Below, piece by piece: positions 44,544 to 57,184 of a stretch of DNA of 64,000 bases; within the stretch, counting starts at the first letter, position 1; every line of letters begins with the position of its first letter. This stretch comes from Mantamonas sphyraenae (Eukaryota > CRuMs > Mantamonadidae): the NCBI GenBank assembly GCA_026936335.1, contig JAPMXV010000062.1:1-64000 (forward strand). The letters are read 5' to 3'. The notes beneath the pieces are model-generated. The model did no database searches and had not been told where the DNA came from. It saw nothing but the letters and a program-made list of their open reading frames with translations. The position numbers and the translations under genes are program-made.

Positions 44544-44645
44544 GGTTTCTTGCTTGTGTGTGGATGTGGGGGTGTTTGGTTGGTGCCATCCTCGCACGCT
44601 CGTCCAACACGACACAGAGCATTTCTGCAGGTGCTCCCCTTTGCC
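43753..44645 (-). repeat. right arm of inverted duplication (CHY zinc-finger copy 2)
   Basis: This is the reverse-complement partner of 38694-39588. The two arms enclose about 4.2 kb with the ABC transporter and glycosyltransferase-like genes. On the + strand this arm is C-rich while its surroundings are G-rich, simply because the copy is inverted. Confidence 0.93.
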
Positions 44646-44678
44646 ACCAGCGCACACGTACCCATCTCATACGTTGTC

Positions 44679-46505
44679 ATGTCGTCCAGCAGTGCAGGTG
44701 AGTGGGAGGGGTCGCCAACGCGAGCGTTTTGCCTTTTGCGAATCAAACCGTTGCACGCGTTTCCTCCGATTGCACGTCAGGGACACCGCACTCACGCTCA
44801 TCTACCATTCCATCGGATGGACACTATGTGATGGTCTGTTTAAACGTTGGTCACAGACACCAAAAGCACCGTGGGAAGCGCAGGGGCGGACGAATCGGGT
44901 GGGGCAAGCTCGCCATCCGCACGTCCGGAGCCACAGAATGACGCAGGCGCCGCCAACACGGCAGCAACCACGGACACAGAAAAGAAATCAACGCAGGCCG
45001 ACAGGGAAACTCTGTCGGAAAGCCAGGGAAGCTCTGCAGAGCCGGCCTCGGGAGAGAGTGCTGGTGTGAGTTCGACGACGACCAAAGGGGCTTCGCCAGC
45101 GACGGACAAGGCCAAGGCTGAGGATCTGGACTTGGACATGCTCTCTTCATCCTCGGATGAAGACGAGGACGATGCGGAGGAAGAGGAGGAGGAGGCATTC
45201 GACGTGGACAAGGCCGGGTTCGCTGCGGCGACCAAGGCCAGCCGTTCGCGACATGAGGAAAAGAAGCGGGACAAGGCCGACAAGGCACGGAAGCAGTCGA
45301 GCACAAGCGGAAGCAAAAAGGGTGCCCAAGGCAGCAAAGGAGGCAGCAAAGGTCGACGCAAGGCAGGCAAGAGTGGCAGCGAGCAAGGGTCGTCGTCGGC
45401 GGGAGCCGAAGAAGAGCTGCCTGCCAACGTGCCGAGTGTCCAGCAGATGCGTGACCACGCACAGAGTCTGCAGCAGACGGTCAACACACTGAACCGCACG
45501 CTCAGCCGCAATTATTACGAGGAAGAAGCCGTGGCCAAGCAGCTGCAGCAACAGCTGGCCAACATGAACCGGCGGCTGCAGTATCTGAATGGCAAGATTG
45601 CCAGTTTGGAGGGGGGCGAAAAGGTGGAAGAGGTGGAAGCAGCAGAGAAACGGGCGGCAGACAACGCGGAGGAGGCCCAGGAGGAGGAGGAGGGACAGGA
45701 GGAGGCGCAGAACGGCACGCGACGGGCTTCGCCACAAAAGGAGCGGCAGCGCAGGCGCAGGGAAGTGGAAGAGAAGCGTATGAAGAAGCTGGAACAGGGA
45801 TGGAATGATCGATTCAACGTACCCAAGAGCAGAATCACCACATTCGACAGCGTGCGCGCAGTGCCCGAAGCGGACTACAGCGTGTCCAAGTACGTCGACG
45901 TCAACGCGTACTACAGCCCCATTGCCCTGAGGCCCAACGACAAGCGACGCAAGCCCAAGGGCAGCAAGGGAGCCAAGGCAAACAACAGCACAACCCTCTC
46001 GCTTCCAGACATCCAGGTGAAAAAGCCCACAGCCGCACAGCAACGCGCTGCTGTCGAGCGCCTGGCCAAGGGCAGCACAGCAGCGGACACCAGCGGCTCG
46101 GAAGCAGAGGCTTCTGGTGATGACACGGCAGGCACGCAGATGAACAGCAAGAAGCCGCTGCCGGGCATCAACGGGAAGCAGCAGAAGAAGAAGAAGCAAG
46201 GCGCAGCTGGATCGTCGTCGTCGTCTGCCAAGCAACACAGCAGCGGCAAGAAGCAAACCACCACAGCCGGAGCTGCAAAGTCGCCTGCAGCAGGCGTGGC
46301 CGCACGCAAGCAGGCACCCACGGCCGCATCCACAAAAACAACATCCACATCAAGCGGCGCCAGCAAACCGGTGACCCAAAGCGCTGCGGCGCCTCCTGCT
46401 GCTTCAAGCGCGGCCAAGAAGGGGAAAGTCGACGACGACAACGATGACGACGACTACGGGGATGACGACTTTGATGACTACGATGAGGACGACTTTGAGA
46501 CGTGA
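44679..46505 (+). CDS. unknown highly charged protein with a central coiled coil
   Basis: Two exons: 44679-44697 (MSSSSA) and 44857-46505, with donor gtgagt, a gctcatc/actcac branch region and acceptor cacag; phase 1. The product is about 555 aa. It is mostly low-complexity: Ser/Thr/Ala and Lys-rich stretches with acidic runs. A coiled coil of about 70 residues lies near residues 200-270 ('LQQTVNTLNRTLSRNYYEEEA'). After it, a compact less biased segment (RFNVPKSRITTFDSVRAVP..YSVSKYVDVNAYYSPIALRP) is the most likely conserved core. The C-terminus is a run of Asp and Tyr (DDDDYGDDDFDDYDEDDF). No family was recognised. Confidence 0.72.
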
Positions 46506-46560
46506 CACAATCAATGCAGCTGAGAAACACCCCCCATCTTCCCAACACAAAAATCACCGG

Positions 46561-49500
46561 ATGGCAGAGGAGGAAGAGACCCTCAGTGGGGACAAGTTCA
46601 CGTTCATGCTTGCCAACTACGTGCGCAAGCACGAGAGCGAGCTGTTGGAGGGCAGCATGCTGTTCTCGCTGAATCCAAGCTGCCTGAACTACCTCAATCA
46701 CCGCGTGTTTTACGACCGCACGCGCATCCCGCACCCGAGCGGTGTCAACCCGGATGTCAGCGACGAAGAGGCAGAAGCACTCAACATCATCTTTGACGTC
46801 ATTCCCTCGCTGCCGTATCTCCGTGTACGTCGCCCTGTGTGCGAAAAAGGCTGAGCGGTGTGATCAACACCGCCTGACACTCGCTCGCACGCACACCATA
46901 CCTTCACACAGATCGAACCGTCCTTTCCTGGCAAGAGTGACTCGGTACATATCGACCTGTGCCACTTTCGAGGCTTGAAAACTCTCGAGGTAGGTGCAGC
47001 AAGAGCGAAACACGCAAGGCGTGAGGGGAAAGCACTCACCCTGCAGGAAACCTCCCGCCGCCACTGCACAGATCCAACGCTGCCCTGTGGAGCTGCTGTC
47101 GCCCAACATCAAACAGCTACGTGGACAATTACAGAAACTGATGCTCGTCAGCACCGAGGTCCACCAGCTGCGCCAGGTGCTGCTTGTGGACGACGAGAAG
47201 GAACCGAGCAGCATCGACGAGGTCACTGAACGCGGCATCACCTGGTCCAAACTGACCCACTTTATCTGTGCGGACAACCCGGACTTGGAGGGCCTCGACA
47301 CCTCTCTGTTCACCCTCACCAACGCCCAGTACATCGACCTGAGCCGCAACAAGCTCACCGTCCTGGAAAACCTGCACTGTTGCTACTCTCTGCGAGAGTT
47401 GGATCTCAGCAACAACCAACTCCGCACCGTGTTGGGCATCAACAAGGTGCTGGGCAACGTCTCTGCCCTCTCCCTGCGCAACAACGAGCTCGACTCCACT
47501 GCGGGACTTGACAAACTTTTTGGCCTCGTCACTCTCGACATGAGCTACAACATCATGAGCAGTCTCGAGGAGGTGCGTCGTTTGCAAGAGTTGCCGCAAC
47601 TCGCCGAACTGTGGTTCGAGGGCAACCCGTCCGCACGCGACAGCAACGTGCGTGAGCTCATTGTGCGCGGCATCTTCCGACGCGACATTTGGCTCGACGG
47701 CCGATTTGGCATTGATCAGGACACATTCCGACCGCGCACACGCTTCTCCGAAGTAGAATCCATGCCTCTGGCTGACTTTTCTTTCCTGGATGCTCCGCCC
47801 AAGACCAAGAATCTGCGGAACAACGACTTGCACATCGGGTCGCCCTCCAGCAGCAACGTGTCTGCATCTGCATTCAACTTTGAGACCGAAGAGGGCGAGG
47901 GCGATCTTTTGGTCCTCAGCAGTAGCAAGAAGGGACGCAAGGGCAAGAAGAGCAAGAAGCGCAAGAAGAAAAAGTCGTTTGTGCACATCGAGAGCGCAAG
48001 CGGCGACGCAATGGATCCGCTGGCTCAGTTGAATGCCACTTTGGATCAGGTTGAGGAGGCGCGGGAGGCAGCTAGCAAGGTGACGGAGGAATCGGAGCAG
48101 TTCCGAACAAAGATGGAGAACATGCGCGAGGAGGCTGGCAACGCATGGATGGTCGTCCTCAACGAGATGAACGATACCAGCAGCCCGCGCTTCGAGAGTG
48201 CAAAGGCAAAGGAGGCGGCGTCGGTCAAGGTGACATCGACTGCGGCGGCTTCGGCGGCAGCTGCAGCGGTGGCGGATGAAACGGCACGGCGGAAGCGGGA
48301 GGACGACCAGCGCCTGGCGGCCGCCGCCACAAAGAGGAAACAGGAGGCCGAGGAGTCGGCGAGGCAACGGAGTGTACAGGAGAAGAAGGAGGCGCAAGCC
48401 AGGCAGCAGAAGCGAGCAGAGAACGCAAAGGAGCTGGCTTTTATCGACGAGATTGAAGACGACGGAGACGACCTGGCGCACCTGGGCCTCTCGTTGACCG
48501 AGATTCTTCAGGAGGAGTCGCATGACCTGGACAAGATGATGGAAGAAACCGTGGAGGAGAAGAGCACGTCTCCATCGACGAAGGACGAGGGTGCGACCAC
48601 AAGCAGTGGCAGCAGCAACAGCGACGCATCATCGCCTGTACCGCCACAGACAACATCGTCCGAATCGCCCGTGGCCGTGGCCGTGCCTGTGGCAGAGCCG
48701 ACATTCAAGGAGGACGAAGCGGCGATGCTGGACGAGTTTGACGCCTTCTTCCTGGAAACCGACGAGAACGGGAAGCACGTGACGTACATTGTGTTTGTGA
48801 CGCCAGACAATCTGATTGAGCACGATTTGGAGGGCAAGTTTGTGCGACAGTACGCACTGAGCAACCTGAAGAGTGTGGAGATCTTGCCCGAACTTGTCAT
48901 TCGCCTGCACTTTAACGCGGACAGTGCCCTGGGCGTACCTCTTGACTTTACGACGGAAGACGAGGTGGAGATGGACGAGATTGCAGGCCTGTTGAACAGT
49001 GCCATTGCCAAGAACGCAGTTGTGGATGTGCCCATTGATCACAGCGTCGGCGACGACGACGATGACGATGAGCCTCGGACGCAGGAGCAGCAGGTCGTGG
49101 CAACCACCACGCCACCTGCGCAAGAGCCACGGAAAGCAAATGAGGAAGCAGAGGAGAAGGAGGAGGCGGGCGCAGAGGAAAACAAGGAGGAGGAGGAGGA
49201 GGAGGGACTGGTGGAAACGGTACTTGCAGAGCTGGGCCTGGAAGGGGTGATGGACATGATGCCAGGCGGAGAGGAGAAGGAAGACAACGATGTCGCCAAG
49301 GAACAGGAACAGGAGAGCGCGAACGACACAGAGGACAGCAGCCAAGGTGCGCTGGAGGTCCTGGAGGCGGAAGCAGAGGCAATTGCAGCAGAGGTGCAGC
49401 CAAGCGAGCCTGCTGAAGAACCGCAAAGTGACCAACAGGACGAATTGCAAACGTTGTTTGCGCAACAGGTTGCACGCAAAGACGAGGAGTGCCTGCTGTG

Positions 49501-50359
49501 CTGGGAATGCCACGCGGTGTGTGTAGGATCGTTCACGGAGAGGCCTACCATTGTGTATGTGAGCAACGAGATGTTGCATGTGGTCGAGCGCAAGAGCAAT
49601 GGCAAGGGGGTAAAGAAGCTGAGCAGTGTGAAGCTGGCCAACGTGAGCGGGATGTTGATTGGATACAAGAAGCAGTACATGCGCTTCGAGGTGGCGAGTG
49701 GCAATCCTGTGGTGTGTCTACCGCGTGACATGGAGACCAGCAAGCAGGTGATCACAAAGTACGCCGAGACAAGCGGGTTGCATGTGCTGCCGGGTATGAT
49801 GAGTCTGGACAGGTTGTTTGTGCCGCATGTCGATGCAATTATGGCCGAAGAGGTTTCCAATCGCGTGCGCTGCGTGAGCATGTTGTTTGAGAGTGAAGGC
49901 GGAAGCAACGCCGGCAGCAGCAGCAGTGGTAGCAGTGGTAGCAGCAGTGGTGGAGGCGCAAGCGTGCTGTCCAGTCTGTTTGGAGGAGGACGCAACGCGC
50001 TGCAGGGCCTGTTCCCTCGCACTCTGATGGTGTCGGACGACAACCTGTACCTGTGCATTCAGGATTACGCAGGGTGGCCTGCAAGCGGGTACCCAGGCAC
50101 AGCCGACGAGGAGAAGCTAGCCGGCGAGTCCCCCTTTGCCGATGTGCAGACCATGAGCATTATGGACCTTGCCGCTCTGCGTGTGTATGACTCGGACGCT
50201 TTGCGCATGGGAATCCTGGACGACGAGCTCACCGAGTGGAACCTGGTCTTTGCCAGCGCCGCCGAGCTCGAGCGCGTCCTCCACGTCGTTGCCGACTTGT
50301 GGCGCGAGCTGTTCCAGCAAGACCCGGTCAATTTGATTGAACACATGGAAAGGCAATGA
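46561..50359 (+). CDS. STK11IP: STK11IP (LKB1-interacting protein)-like leucine-rich-repeat protein
   Basis: Three exons: 46561-46824, 46912-46989 and 47072-50359, with donors gtacgt and gtaggt and branch words ctgac and ctcac; both junctions are phase 0. The product is about 1209 aa. The N-terminal part ('IIFDVIPSLPYLRIEPSFPG', 'CHFRGLKTLEIQRCPVELLSPNI') precedes LRRs such as 'YIDLSRNKLTVLENL' and 'LRELDLSNNQLRTV', and 'LWFEGNP', the layout of STK11IP. The middle is Lys/Glu/Ala-rich. The C-terminal third has PH-like folds ('MLHVVERKSNGKGVKKLSSVKL'). In animals STK11IP binds the LKB1 kinase and lysosomal membranes. Orthology is likely but rests on domain order. Confidence 0.8.
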
Positions 50360-50418
50360 ATGAGTGAATGAGAGAAGCAACAGTGACGAATGCAAGCCGT
50401 TCAAGTCCAATTTCTGGC

Positions 50419-52023
50419 TCACCTGTGCGCGAGGACCTTTGCTTGCCCTCCCATCCCGTCGCTGCCCCTGTGCACCATCCCATCGTGGCTCTGGGACACA
50501 TATGTCCTGTCTTGTTTACCCTGGATGCGCTGTTGCCTGCGCGTGGACTTGCTGAGTCCCACGGGGTGGAAGCCCAGCGAGGCCCCGTCCTGCTCACTCG
50601 GCGACGCACTGCGCGAGCGCTTGCTGACGTGCACGGCCGAAGTCGTGTCAAAGTCCCATCCGTCCTCGTCGCCGTCGCTGAACAGGAAGCTGTCCCACAT
50701 GTTCATGTCCAAGGAGCGTACGGGCAGGTCTGCGGCCTCACTCCTTTCCTGCAGCACTGCACTCTTGCGCTTTCGCTCTGTCGGTGGCGTGGGCCCCACG
50801 TCGGGTTCCACAGGCTTGCTGCCTGCATCAAACGCCCGTTCGATGTTCTGGCGTGCCTTGAAGGAGCTGTTTGGCCGGTATGCGTCGGCCCAGGAGTTGG
50901 AGGGCGTGCGCTGCGACTTGTCCAGCACGCCAGCAATGCGACTGGCAGTCTTTGCCTTTTCCAGCTCCCGGTAGGCTTCTTTGAGCTGGTTGTTGGCCAC
51001 GTTGTACTTGCGTTGCAGGTCGTCGTGGCCTCGCTTGTAAAAGTCCACCTTGTTGGTCAAGTGTTCAATCACCTTGTCTGCGCTGGCGCCCGTCTTGCGC
51101 AGCGCAGACACTGTCTTGGATGTGTCACTGTGCATGTCCTCCATGATGGACCGTTCCTGCTTCTGCAGCTGTGCGCTCACCAGCTTTGCCTTGCTGCGCT
51201 CCAGCTGTGTCTTTAGGCTTGTGATGGCATCTGTACGCAGCTTCAGCTTCTTCTTGGCCTCGGATAGCGCCGTGGTTGTGTTTTGCAGGCGCACGTCCAG
51301 ATCCAGGCAGGTTTTGTTCGTTTCCTGCAGCAGCCGGGTTTGCGAATCCAGGTTGTTCTTCAGCCGCCTCTCTGTGCGCTTCAGTTCGTTGTTCACCTCC
51401 CTCAACGTTTGCTTGTCCTGTTCTAGTGTCTGTACAGTTGACCTCAGCTCCTGTGTGTGTGCGTGTCAGTGTGCTGTGTCAGCCGCGAGCTCTCGAGAGC
51501 GCCGGATTTCACCCGCTGGCGCCAAAACGGCGCCGTTTGCTCTCGGGACACTGCCGCCTACAACGGCCACCAACGCACCTGGATGAGTTGTGAGTCGGCT
51601 CCGTCGGCACTGGAGCTGCCGCTGCCGCTGCCGCCGCTGCTGCTGCTGCTGGAGGTGTTTGTGGAGGAAGCATTGACGTCGAGAGAGATCTCGTGGCCGC
51701 TGTGGAGAAGGAGCTCGATGTTTGGCGGCGTGTAGTAGATCTGGAAGTGGCCCTTCTTGCCGATCTTGGTGCGACATTGCGGACATTTGCCCTTGGCTTG
51801 GGTGGACGCCAACCAAGAGGCAAGGCTGTGGGAGGGTTTGGTGGGCAGGTGTGAGCAGGTGTGAGCAGAAGAAGGGGTGGGCGGCTGTTGACGGGTTGGC
51901 GGCAGCAGGTGTCCACGCCAATACGTACCAATTGCCGTGAAACACGTGACCACACTTGGTCACGTGTATGTTTTCAGTCATGAGATCCAGACACATGGAG
52001 CATGTGCCATCATTGTGGTCCAT
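50419..52023 (-). CDS. TRAIP: TRAIP/NOPO-like RING E3 ubiquitin ligase
   Basis: Three exons: 52023-51929, 51825-51579 and 51450-50419, with donors gtacgt and gtgcgt, ctgac words and cag acceptors. The product is 457 aa, close to the ~470 of animal TRAIP. The RING is at the extreme N-terminus: CSMCLDL..VTKCGHVFHGNC-LASW..KCPQCR, its second half joined by the first splice. After a Ser/Gly linker a long coiled coil ('ELRSTVQTLEQDKQTL', 'LKRTERRLKNNL') leads to a charged tail. TRAIP ubiquitylates the CMG helicase at stalled or colliding replisomes in animals. The order RING then coiled coil supports the call. Confidence 0.85.
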
Positions 52024-52081
52024 GATCGCGAGTTGGCCGGGCCTGCGCTCGAGCCAACACGTGAAGAGTCTGTTGTTGGCC
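52024..52081. promoter_or_regulatory. 58-bp divergent promoter region
   Basis: The TRAIP-like gene (minus) and TAF8 (plus) start 58 bases apart, leaving almost no room for separate promoters. No core element was recognised. Confidence 0.35.
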
Positions 52082-53146
52082 ATGGAGGGAGTTGAGGAGT
52101 TTGCACGTGCGGTGACGCGTGCAGTGATTGCACAGGTGGCCCATGAGGCGGAAGTGAACCAGATCGAGTCGTCTGCGATGGACGTGCTGGTGGACGCGGT
52201 GCAAAAGTACGTGACGACGCTGGGCGCACAAGCAAGCACCGCTGCACAACACGCCAGGCGTCGAGAGTGCAACCTGGGCGACGTCCACTACGCCCTTCGC
52301 AACGAGATGTTTGTCAGCATGCAAGAGGTCAAGGCGTTTATGCGCGAAACGGACCCGTTGACCTTTGGCCACTGTAAGTTGATGGGTCTCTCTCGGCGTG
52401 CCCCTTCCCCTCTCGCGCTTTTCCGGCTGCCCGACCTGCCCCGTTGCTGACAACCCGCCTCGCATATCCGCACACCCACAGCCGTCGAAGAGTTTCCGCG
52501 CAAGCGCAAGCAGCCGCTGTACATCAAGGCAAGACGTGATGCAAGCAGCAATTTGGAGGCGAGCAGCAAGAACCGGCGCATTGCGCGTCGGCTGGACGCC
52601 AACGCGGCGGAGGAGGCCAAACGAGGACACATTCCCGCATGGCTGCCCTCGTTGCCCTCGTCCCACGCCTATCGCAACACAGCCGCCACAGCACACACCG
52701 CAGCGCAGCACAAACACGTCCTGCGCACCCTCGGCACACACACTCAAAAGGCCGAAAAGAACCTGTACAAACTCAACAGCGTGGTGTCCAACAACAGCAT
52801 CACCAAACTGAGCGGAGGAATGCGCTCGACCTCCTCCTCCTCATCGTCCTCATCATCATCGTCGTCCTCGTCGTCCTCGTCGTCCTCGTCGGCAGGCAAC
52901 ACAACCACCAATCCGTACCTCCAGGGAGGCGTCAAGGTGGGCCACGACGTAACCCACTCGTCGAAAGACCCTTTCCCCACATTCAACCCCAATGGCAAAC
53001 GCCTGCCTGGAGTCACGGAGGAGCTGATGCAGGGGATGAGTTTGGAGAACGAAGACGCAGCCGTCGACTCGCGCAAGCGACGCAAGATCGACACCATTGT
53101 CGAGTTGACACACAAGAAGGGTCTCGAGTTTGTGTCCATTGACTGA
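52082..53146 (+). CDS. TAF8: TAF8, TFIID subunit
   Basis: Two exons: 52082-52373 and 52482-53146, with donor gtaagt, branch word gctgaca and acceptor ccacag; phase 1. The product is 318 aa, close to human TAF8 (about 310). The N-terminus is a bromodomain-associated histone fold ('EEFARAVTRAVIAQVAHEAEV', 'AMDVLVDAVQKYVTTLG', 'ALRNEM'). The middle motif 'HIPAWLPSLPSSHAYRNTA' matches the conserved TAF8 C-terminal signature (ipdhLPpfPdpHTY). A run of about 22 Ser and a C-terminal basic segment (RKRRKID) that may serve in nuclear import follow. TAF8 pairs with TAF10 and helps assemble TFIID. Confidence 0.9.
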
Positions 53147-53247
53147 GCGAGACGAAAAAGGCGGAGAGAACACGAAACAACAAATTGGAATCATCGCTCG
53201 TTCATGTGGACGGCAGCAAAAACAACTCACTCGCCGCCCATTCACTG

Positions 53248-56200
53248 TCAGCTGTTGATCAGGCGCTTGCGCAGATGCTGGTTGATGCGCTTGTTGCGCT
53301 TGCGGTCAACATCAAAGGCTGGGTCGTCGATTTCACTGGGTACGGCGCCAAAGGGCCCCACCATGGCAGGTTCTTTGATGTTGGCCGTGTCGTCGCCGTC
53401 CTCGTGGGTCATGTACACCTGGCGCATGCCGAGGGAACCCATACCCACGGCGACGGCCAGCAGGGTGAGGCTGAGGATTTCAAAGATGAGCATCCAGCCC
53501 TCCACCTCGGGCACACACTGCTTGACCCAGTGGTAGTGCAGGGTCTGGCAGCCCTGCAGACCGATGGCCACTGTAACTACGGCCCTGTCTGGAGACGTGC
53601 TGTTGCACTCGTAGTTGATGACGAGCTGGCGAGCCAGTGTGGTGTTGACCACACCCCCCAGAGCAAGATCGCCGCTCGCCCACACCTGTACATACGGATG
53701 GGCACTCACATTGACATACTTGACCACCTGTGTGGTGCCCGAGAAGCCTTGCAGGCCCTGCGGGTCCACGTACATGGAAAATGCATCCTGCTTGTCGGTC
53801 CACTCGCTGACAAACACGTGTGCACTTCCGTGGGATTTGCCACGCATCCGTGCCTCGGCCTCCTCTCGCTTCCACTGCGCGGTTGTCATGCCATCACGGA
53901 TCACGCCTGTCTTTGGTGCCCCCTCTGCCAGCGCATTCACGCTGAGCCCCTGTCGGAAGCCTGGACATTGTTTGTACCAGCTGATGTTCAGATTCTGGAA
54001 CGGAGGCTCCTGCACGAGCAGCAGCAGCTCTGTGATGCCGCACCATTGGCCGCAGGTGTACGAGGTACTCACCGTACCATTGCCTGTGGCTTCTGTGATG
54101 AGCCCGCCTGTGCCGAGGGTGCCGTTGACACTTGCGTCGAGGAAGGTGGGCTGAGCCACGGTAAGCTGCGGCGCCTGCATGGCCTGCGGTTGAGACTGGC
54201 GCACGTACAGATAAAAGGTGGTTTGGTCCACACTGGTAGGGAGGACGTTCTGCAAGTTGTCGATGTCTGTAGGGTTCCATCGCGGGGCCACCACGCCGTT
54301 GGCAACCACGTCGTGGAACATGCTGCCGCCACCGTCGGGGATGGTCGACACGTACAGCGACGATCGCACACCGCCAGATTTCTTGATCCAACCGACACGC
54401 ACGGCGTCAAAGGGTGGGATGAGAAGGGCAAACTCAAACACCACACGTCCGGGCTTGGAGCAAGCCATGTCAATGTACAGCGTACGAGCGGTTGCGCTGA
54501 GGTTGCCACTCTGTGCAAGATCGCCCGAGAGCACGGGTTGACAAATGCCCGTGGGCGTCAGCGTCAGCGAGGGGGCCTCGTACGGTTGTTCGTGTGCCAC
54601 GTTGTCCATGTTGAAGGACAGCTGCAGACCAAACACCTCGCCCTCCAGCTCCATGACTGGATCTTTGGCCGACCAAGCGGGCGTGACAATGCCATCGATG
54701 ACCACGTCGTTGCGGTAGGGCGCGGAGCCGCCGTAAAGACGAGGACGCCAAGGCCCGCAGATTTTGATCCATGTAAAGACAATCGCTGTGTACGGGGACA
54801 CGTCCATGGTGACGGTGATCTGAGAACGACCGGGCCGAGAACAGGTGAATTGGGTGACCATGGTCTGTGCAGGCTGACCTTGCCTGAGAGTGCCGGCGCC
54901 TGTGATGTTGCCTCCTTGCAAGCGCACCTGGACGACGGTGGGATCAGCCACGTCAATGACCGGTGCCCCAAAGGCCTGATCACCGTTGTTGCCACGCATG
55001 TACAGGTGGAAGGTGTACTGCAACTGGTCGTTCTGCATCTCCAGGTCGCCGTCAAGATTGGATTCCACACCGGTGTGGCCTCGCCGTTGCTGACAATGTC
55101 GTGCAGGCCTGCCGACGTGCCAATGTCAAAGCCTGGTCGGAACACGTGTGTGGCACACTCCTTGACAAAGGCAAAGCTGACGCTGTCAAACGGAGGCAGC
55201 GGAATGGTCACTGTGACAAGCGATTTGCCGTTGCTGGCACAGGTGAACGCCAGCGTCAACGGCAACGCCTGTGCGGTGCCGTTGAGGCGCAGGGCATGCG
55301 ACGCCTCGCCACTGGTGGCCACCGTCAGCATGGTGGGCTGTTGGACAACCACTGTGGGAGTGCCCATCTCCTGGGTGGGAGCTCGTCCTGCGGTGTCCAG
55401 CGACACGTACATGGTGGTGGACAACACCAAATCGTCCATTTCTGTGTGCACAGGCGAGTTGACGGACCACACGGGCTCAGCGACGCCGTTGGAGACCACG
55501 TCACGGCGACCAGGCGCGGTGGACACGAACAAGCCTCGGCAGTTGCTTGCACACAGTTTGGTGAATCCAAACAAGGGTGGGGCAAAGCCCAGAGACGAGG
55601 GCAGCAGAGGCGTGGCCACATGCACAGCCACAGAGCCCGGTGCAAGGCAGGTGAAGTTGAGACGCAGCGGACGCGGGTTGTCGGCACCCACGGTGCCATT
55701 GACAGCCATGGAGCCCGATGCCACCAAGTGGAGGATGTCTGTGTTGGCTACAGTGATGTTTGGTGTGGCGTACGCCTGTTTGCCAGCGTCGGCGCTGGCC
55801 ATCTGCCAGTAAAAGTCGACCGAAGTAGTGTCTGCGCTGATGTCTGTGTCGGGCGGGATGGCTGTGTTCCATGCGGGCTCGGTGATGCCATTGTTGATCA
55901 CATCGAAGCGACCCGGGGCTGTGGACACAGTCCATCCGTGTCGTGTGGAGGCACACACAACTCGGAAGCCAAAGGTGGGGGCCACAAAGCCACGCGGTTG
56001 GAGCGTGATGGAAACCGCTGGCTTGACCGAGGCCTGCAGACAGTGGAGGCCAAGGTGCAATTGCAACGGACTGCCCTCTTGCAAGTTGCCACCGTGAAGC
56101 AGCGCTGCAGAGGTGTTTGCTGTGCTCACTGTGAGCTGGGAGGGCGCAGAGACGGCAATGGTTGTTTGCAAAAGGCTCTGTTGCGGCTGTTCGCTGCCTG

Positions 56201-57019
56201 CGAGCAGCTGCACGACAAAGTGGCTGCTGCTGCTTTCCAGCTCCATGTTGGACGCAGGCAACCAGGCAATTGTGGTCTCCCCGTTGCTGACCACATCAGC
56301 CAGGTTGGTCTGGTCGACACGGTCAGCTTGGGTCGAGCAGCTGCGAAAGTGTGTGAGCGCGTGAGTGGGCAGAGGGTCAGGTTTTTTGGCACAAACGGGA
56401 CACGCGCAAGCGTGTTGCATCATGGGACCTGTGGACGGCATTGGATGGGGGGAGTGTGGGAGGGCTGAAAGCACATACAGTCGCAGATCTTGATCCAGGT
56501 GAAATAGACGGTGTCGTAGCCCGGGAGGACAAGGGCGACGGTGGTCTGCGTGGATCCCTGCACACTGTTGCAGGTGTACTGAATACGCAGAGGGACTTCT
56601 GTGGTGCCCACGTCCAGGGCAGTGGCATTAAATACAGAGGCAGTGGCCATGTTTGGGTGGGCCACAGACACAGTGGGCACAAGGACGTGCTGGGTGCCCT
56701 CTTTCATCCGCAGGTAAAACGTGGTGCTCATGCTTTCGCCATGCACCTCGTACCGCGTGTTAAACGTCACATTCGGGTTCCACAGTGGCTCTGCAATGCC
56801 ATCGTTGACGACGTCTGCAGTTCCGCCGGCCTGCAAGGCGACCTGGAAGTTTAGCTGGAACAAGCCTGCGCAGTGAACGGCCACGGGACATGCATGTGAG
56901 CAGAGAACAACCAGCACGGTGGATGAGGATGCGCATGGAGGATAGGAAGCAGGGAAGGCGTGCCTACCTAGGACGCACGGACTCAGCAGCAGGAGCAGAA
57001 GCAGGGGCAGAAGTCGCAT
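53248..57019 (-). CDS. type I membrane protein with about eight copies of an unfamiliar ectodomain
   Basis: Exons: 57019-56968 (signal peptide MRLLPLLLLLLLSPCVLG), 56865-56479 and about 56340-53248. The intron donors are gtaggc and gtatgt. The ectodomain holds about eight units of ~140 residues. Each has 'D-V-V-x-N-G-x-x-x-P-x-W-N-P' (for example near 56,800, 55,880, 55,480 and 54,290), a 'Y-T-C' or 'F-T-C' Cys, and a final 'P-P-F-D-x-V-x-F-x-W-I-K-x-C'. One helix near the end (WMLIFEILSLTLLAVAV) and a ~55-residue cytosolic tail rich in Arg/Lys follow. The frame changes near 55,061 and perhaps 56,298, as if one base were missing. The family is unknown; a surface receptor or adhesion protein is inferred. 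Confidence 0.75.
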
Positions 57020-57184
57020 GGTGGCTGCACCAGCGCACCGCCGCAGGGTCGACAGTATGAGGTTGAATGCCATCCCAGAGTCATCAGTGGGTGTGAAAGA
57101 GGGTGGAGAGATGGACAAGAGGAGCACAGAAGGATGGATGGGTGTGCGTGCCGAGCACGGTGCCAAACAAAGCCTGGCTCCACC

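Noticed and set aside
53185-55812. Long + strand open frame of ~875 codons
   Set aside because: It is antisense to the ectodomain-repeat gene, whose signal peptide, repeats and TM helix are coherent. The product is rich in His/Val/Ala with no domain, as expected from the complement of GC-rich codons.
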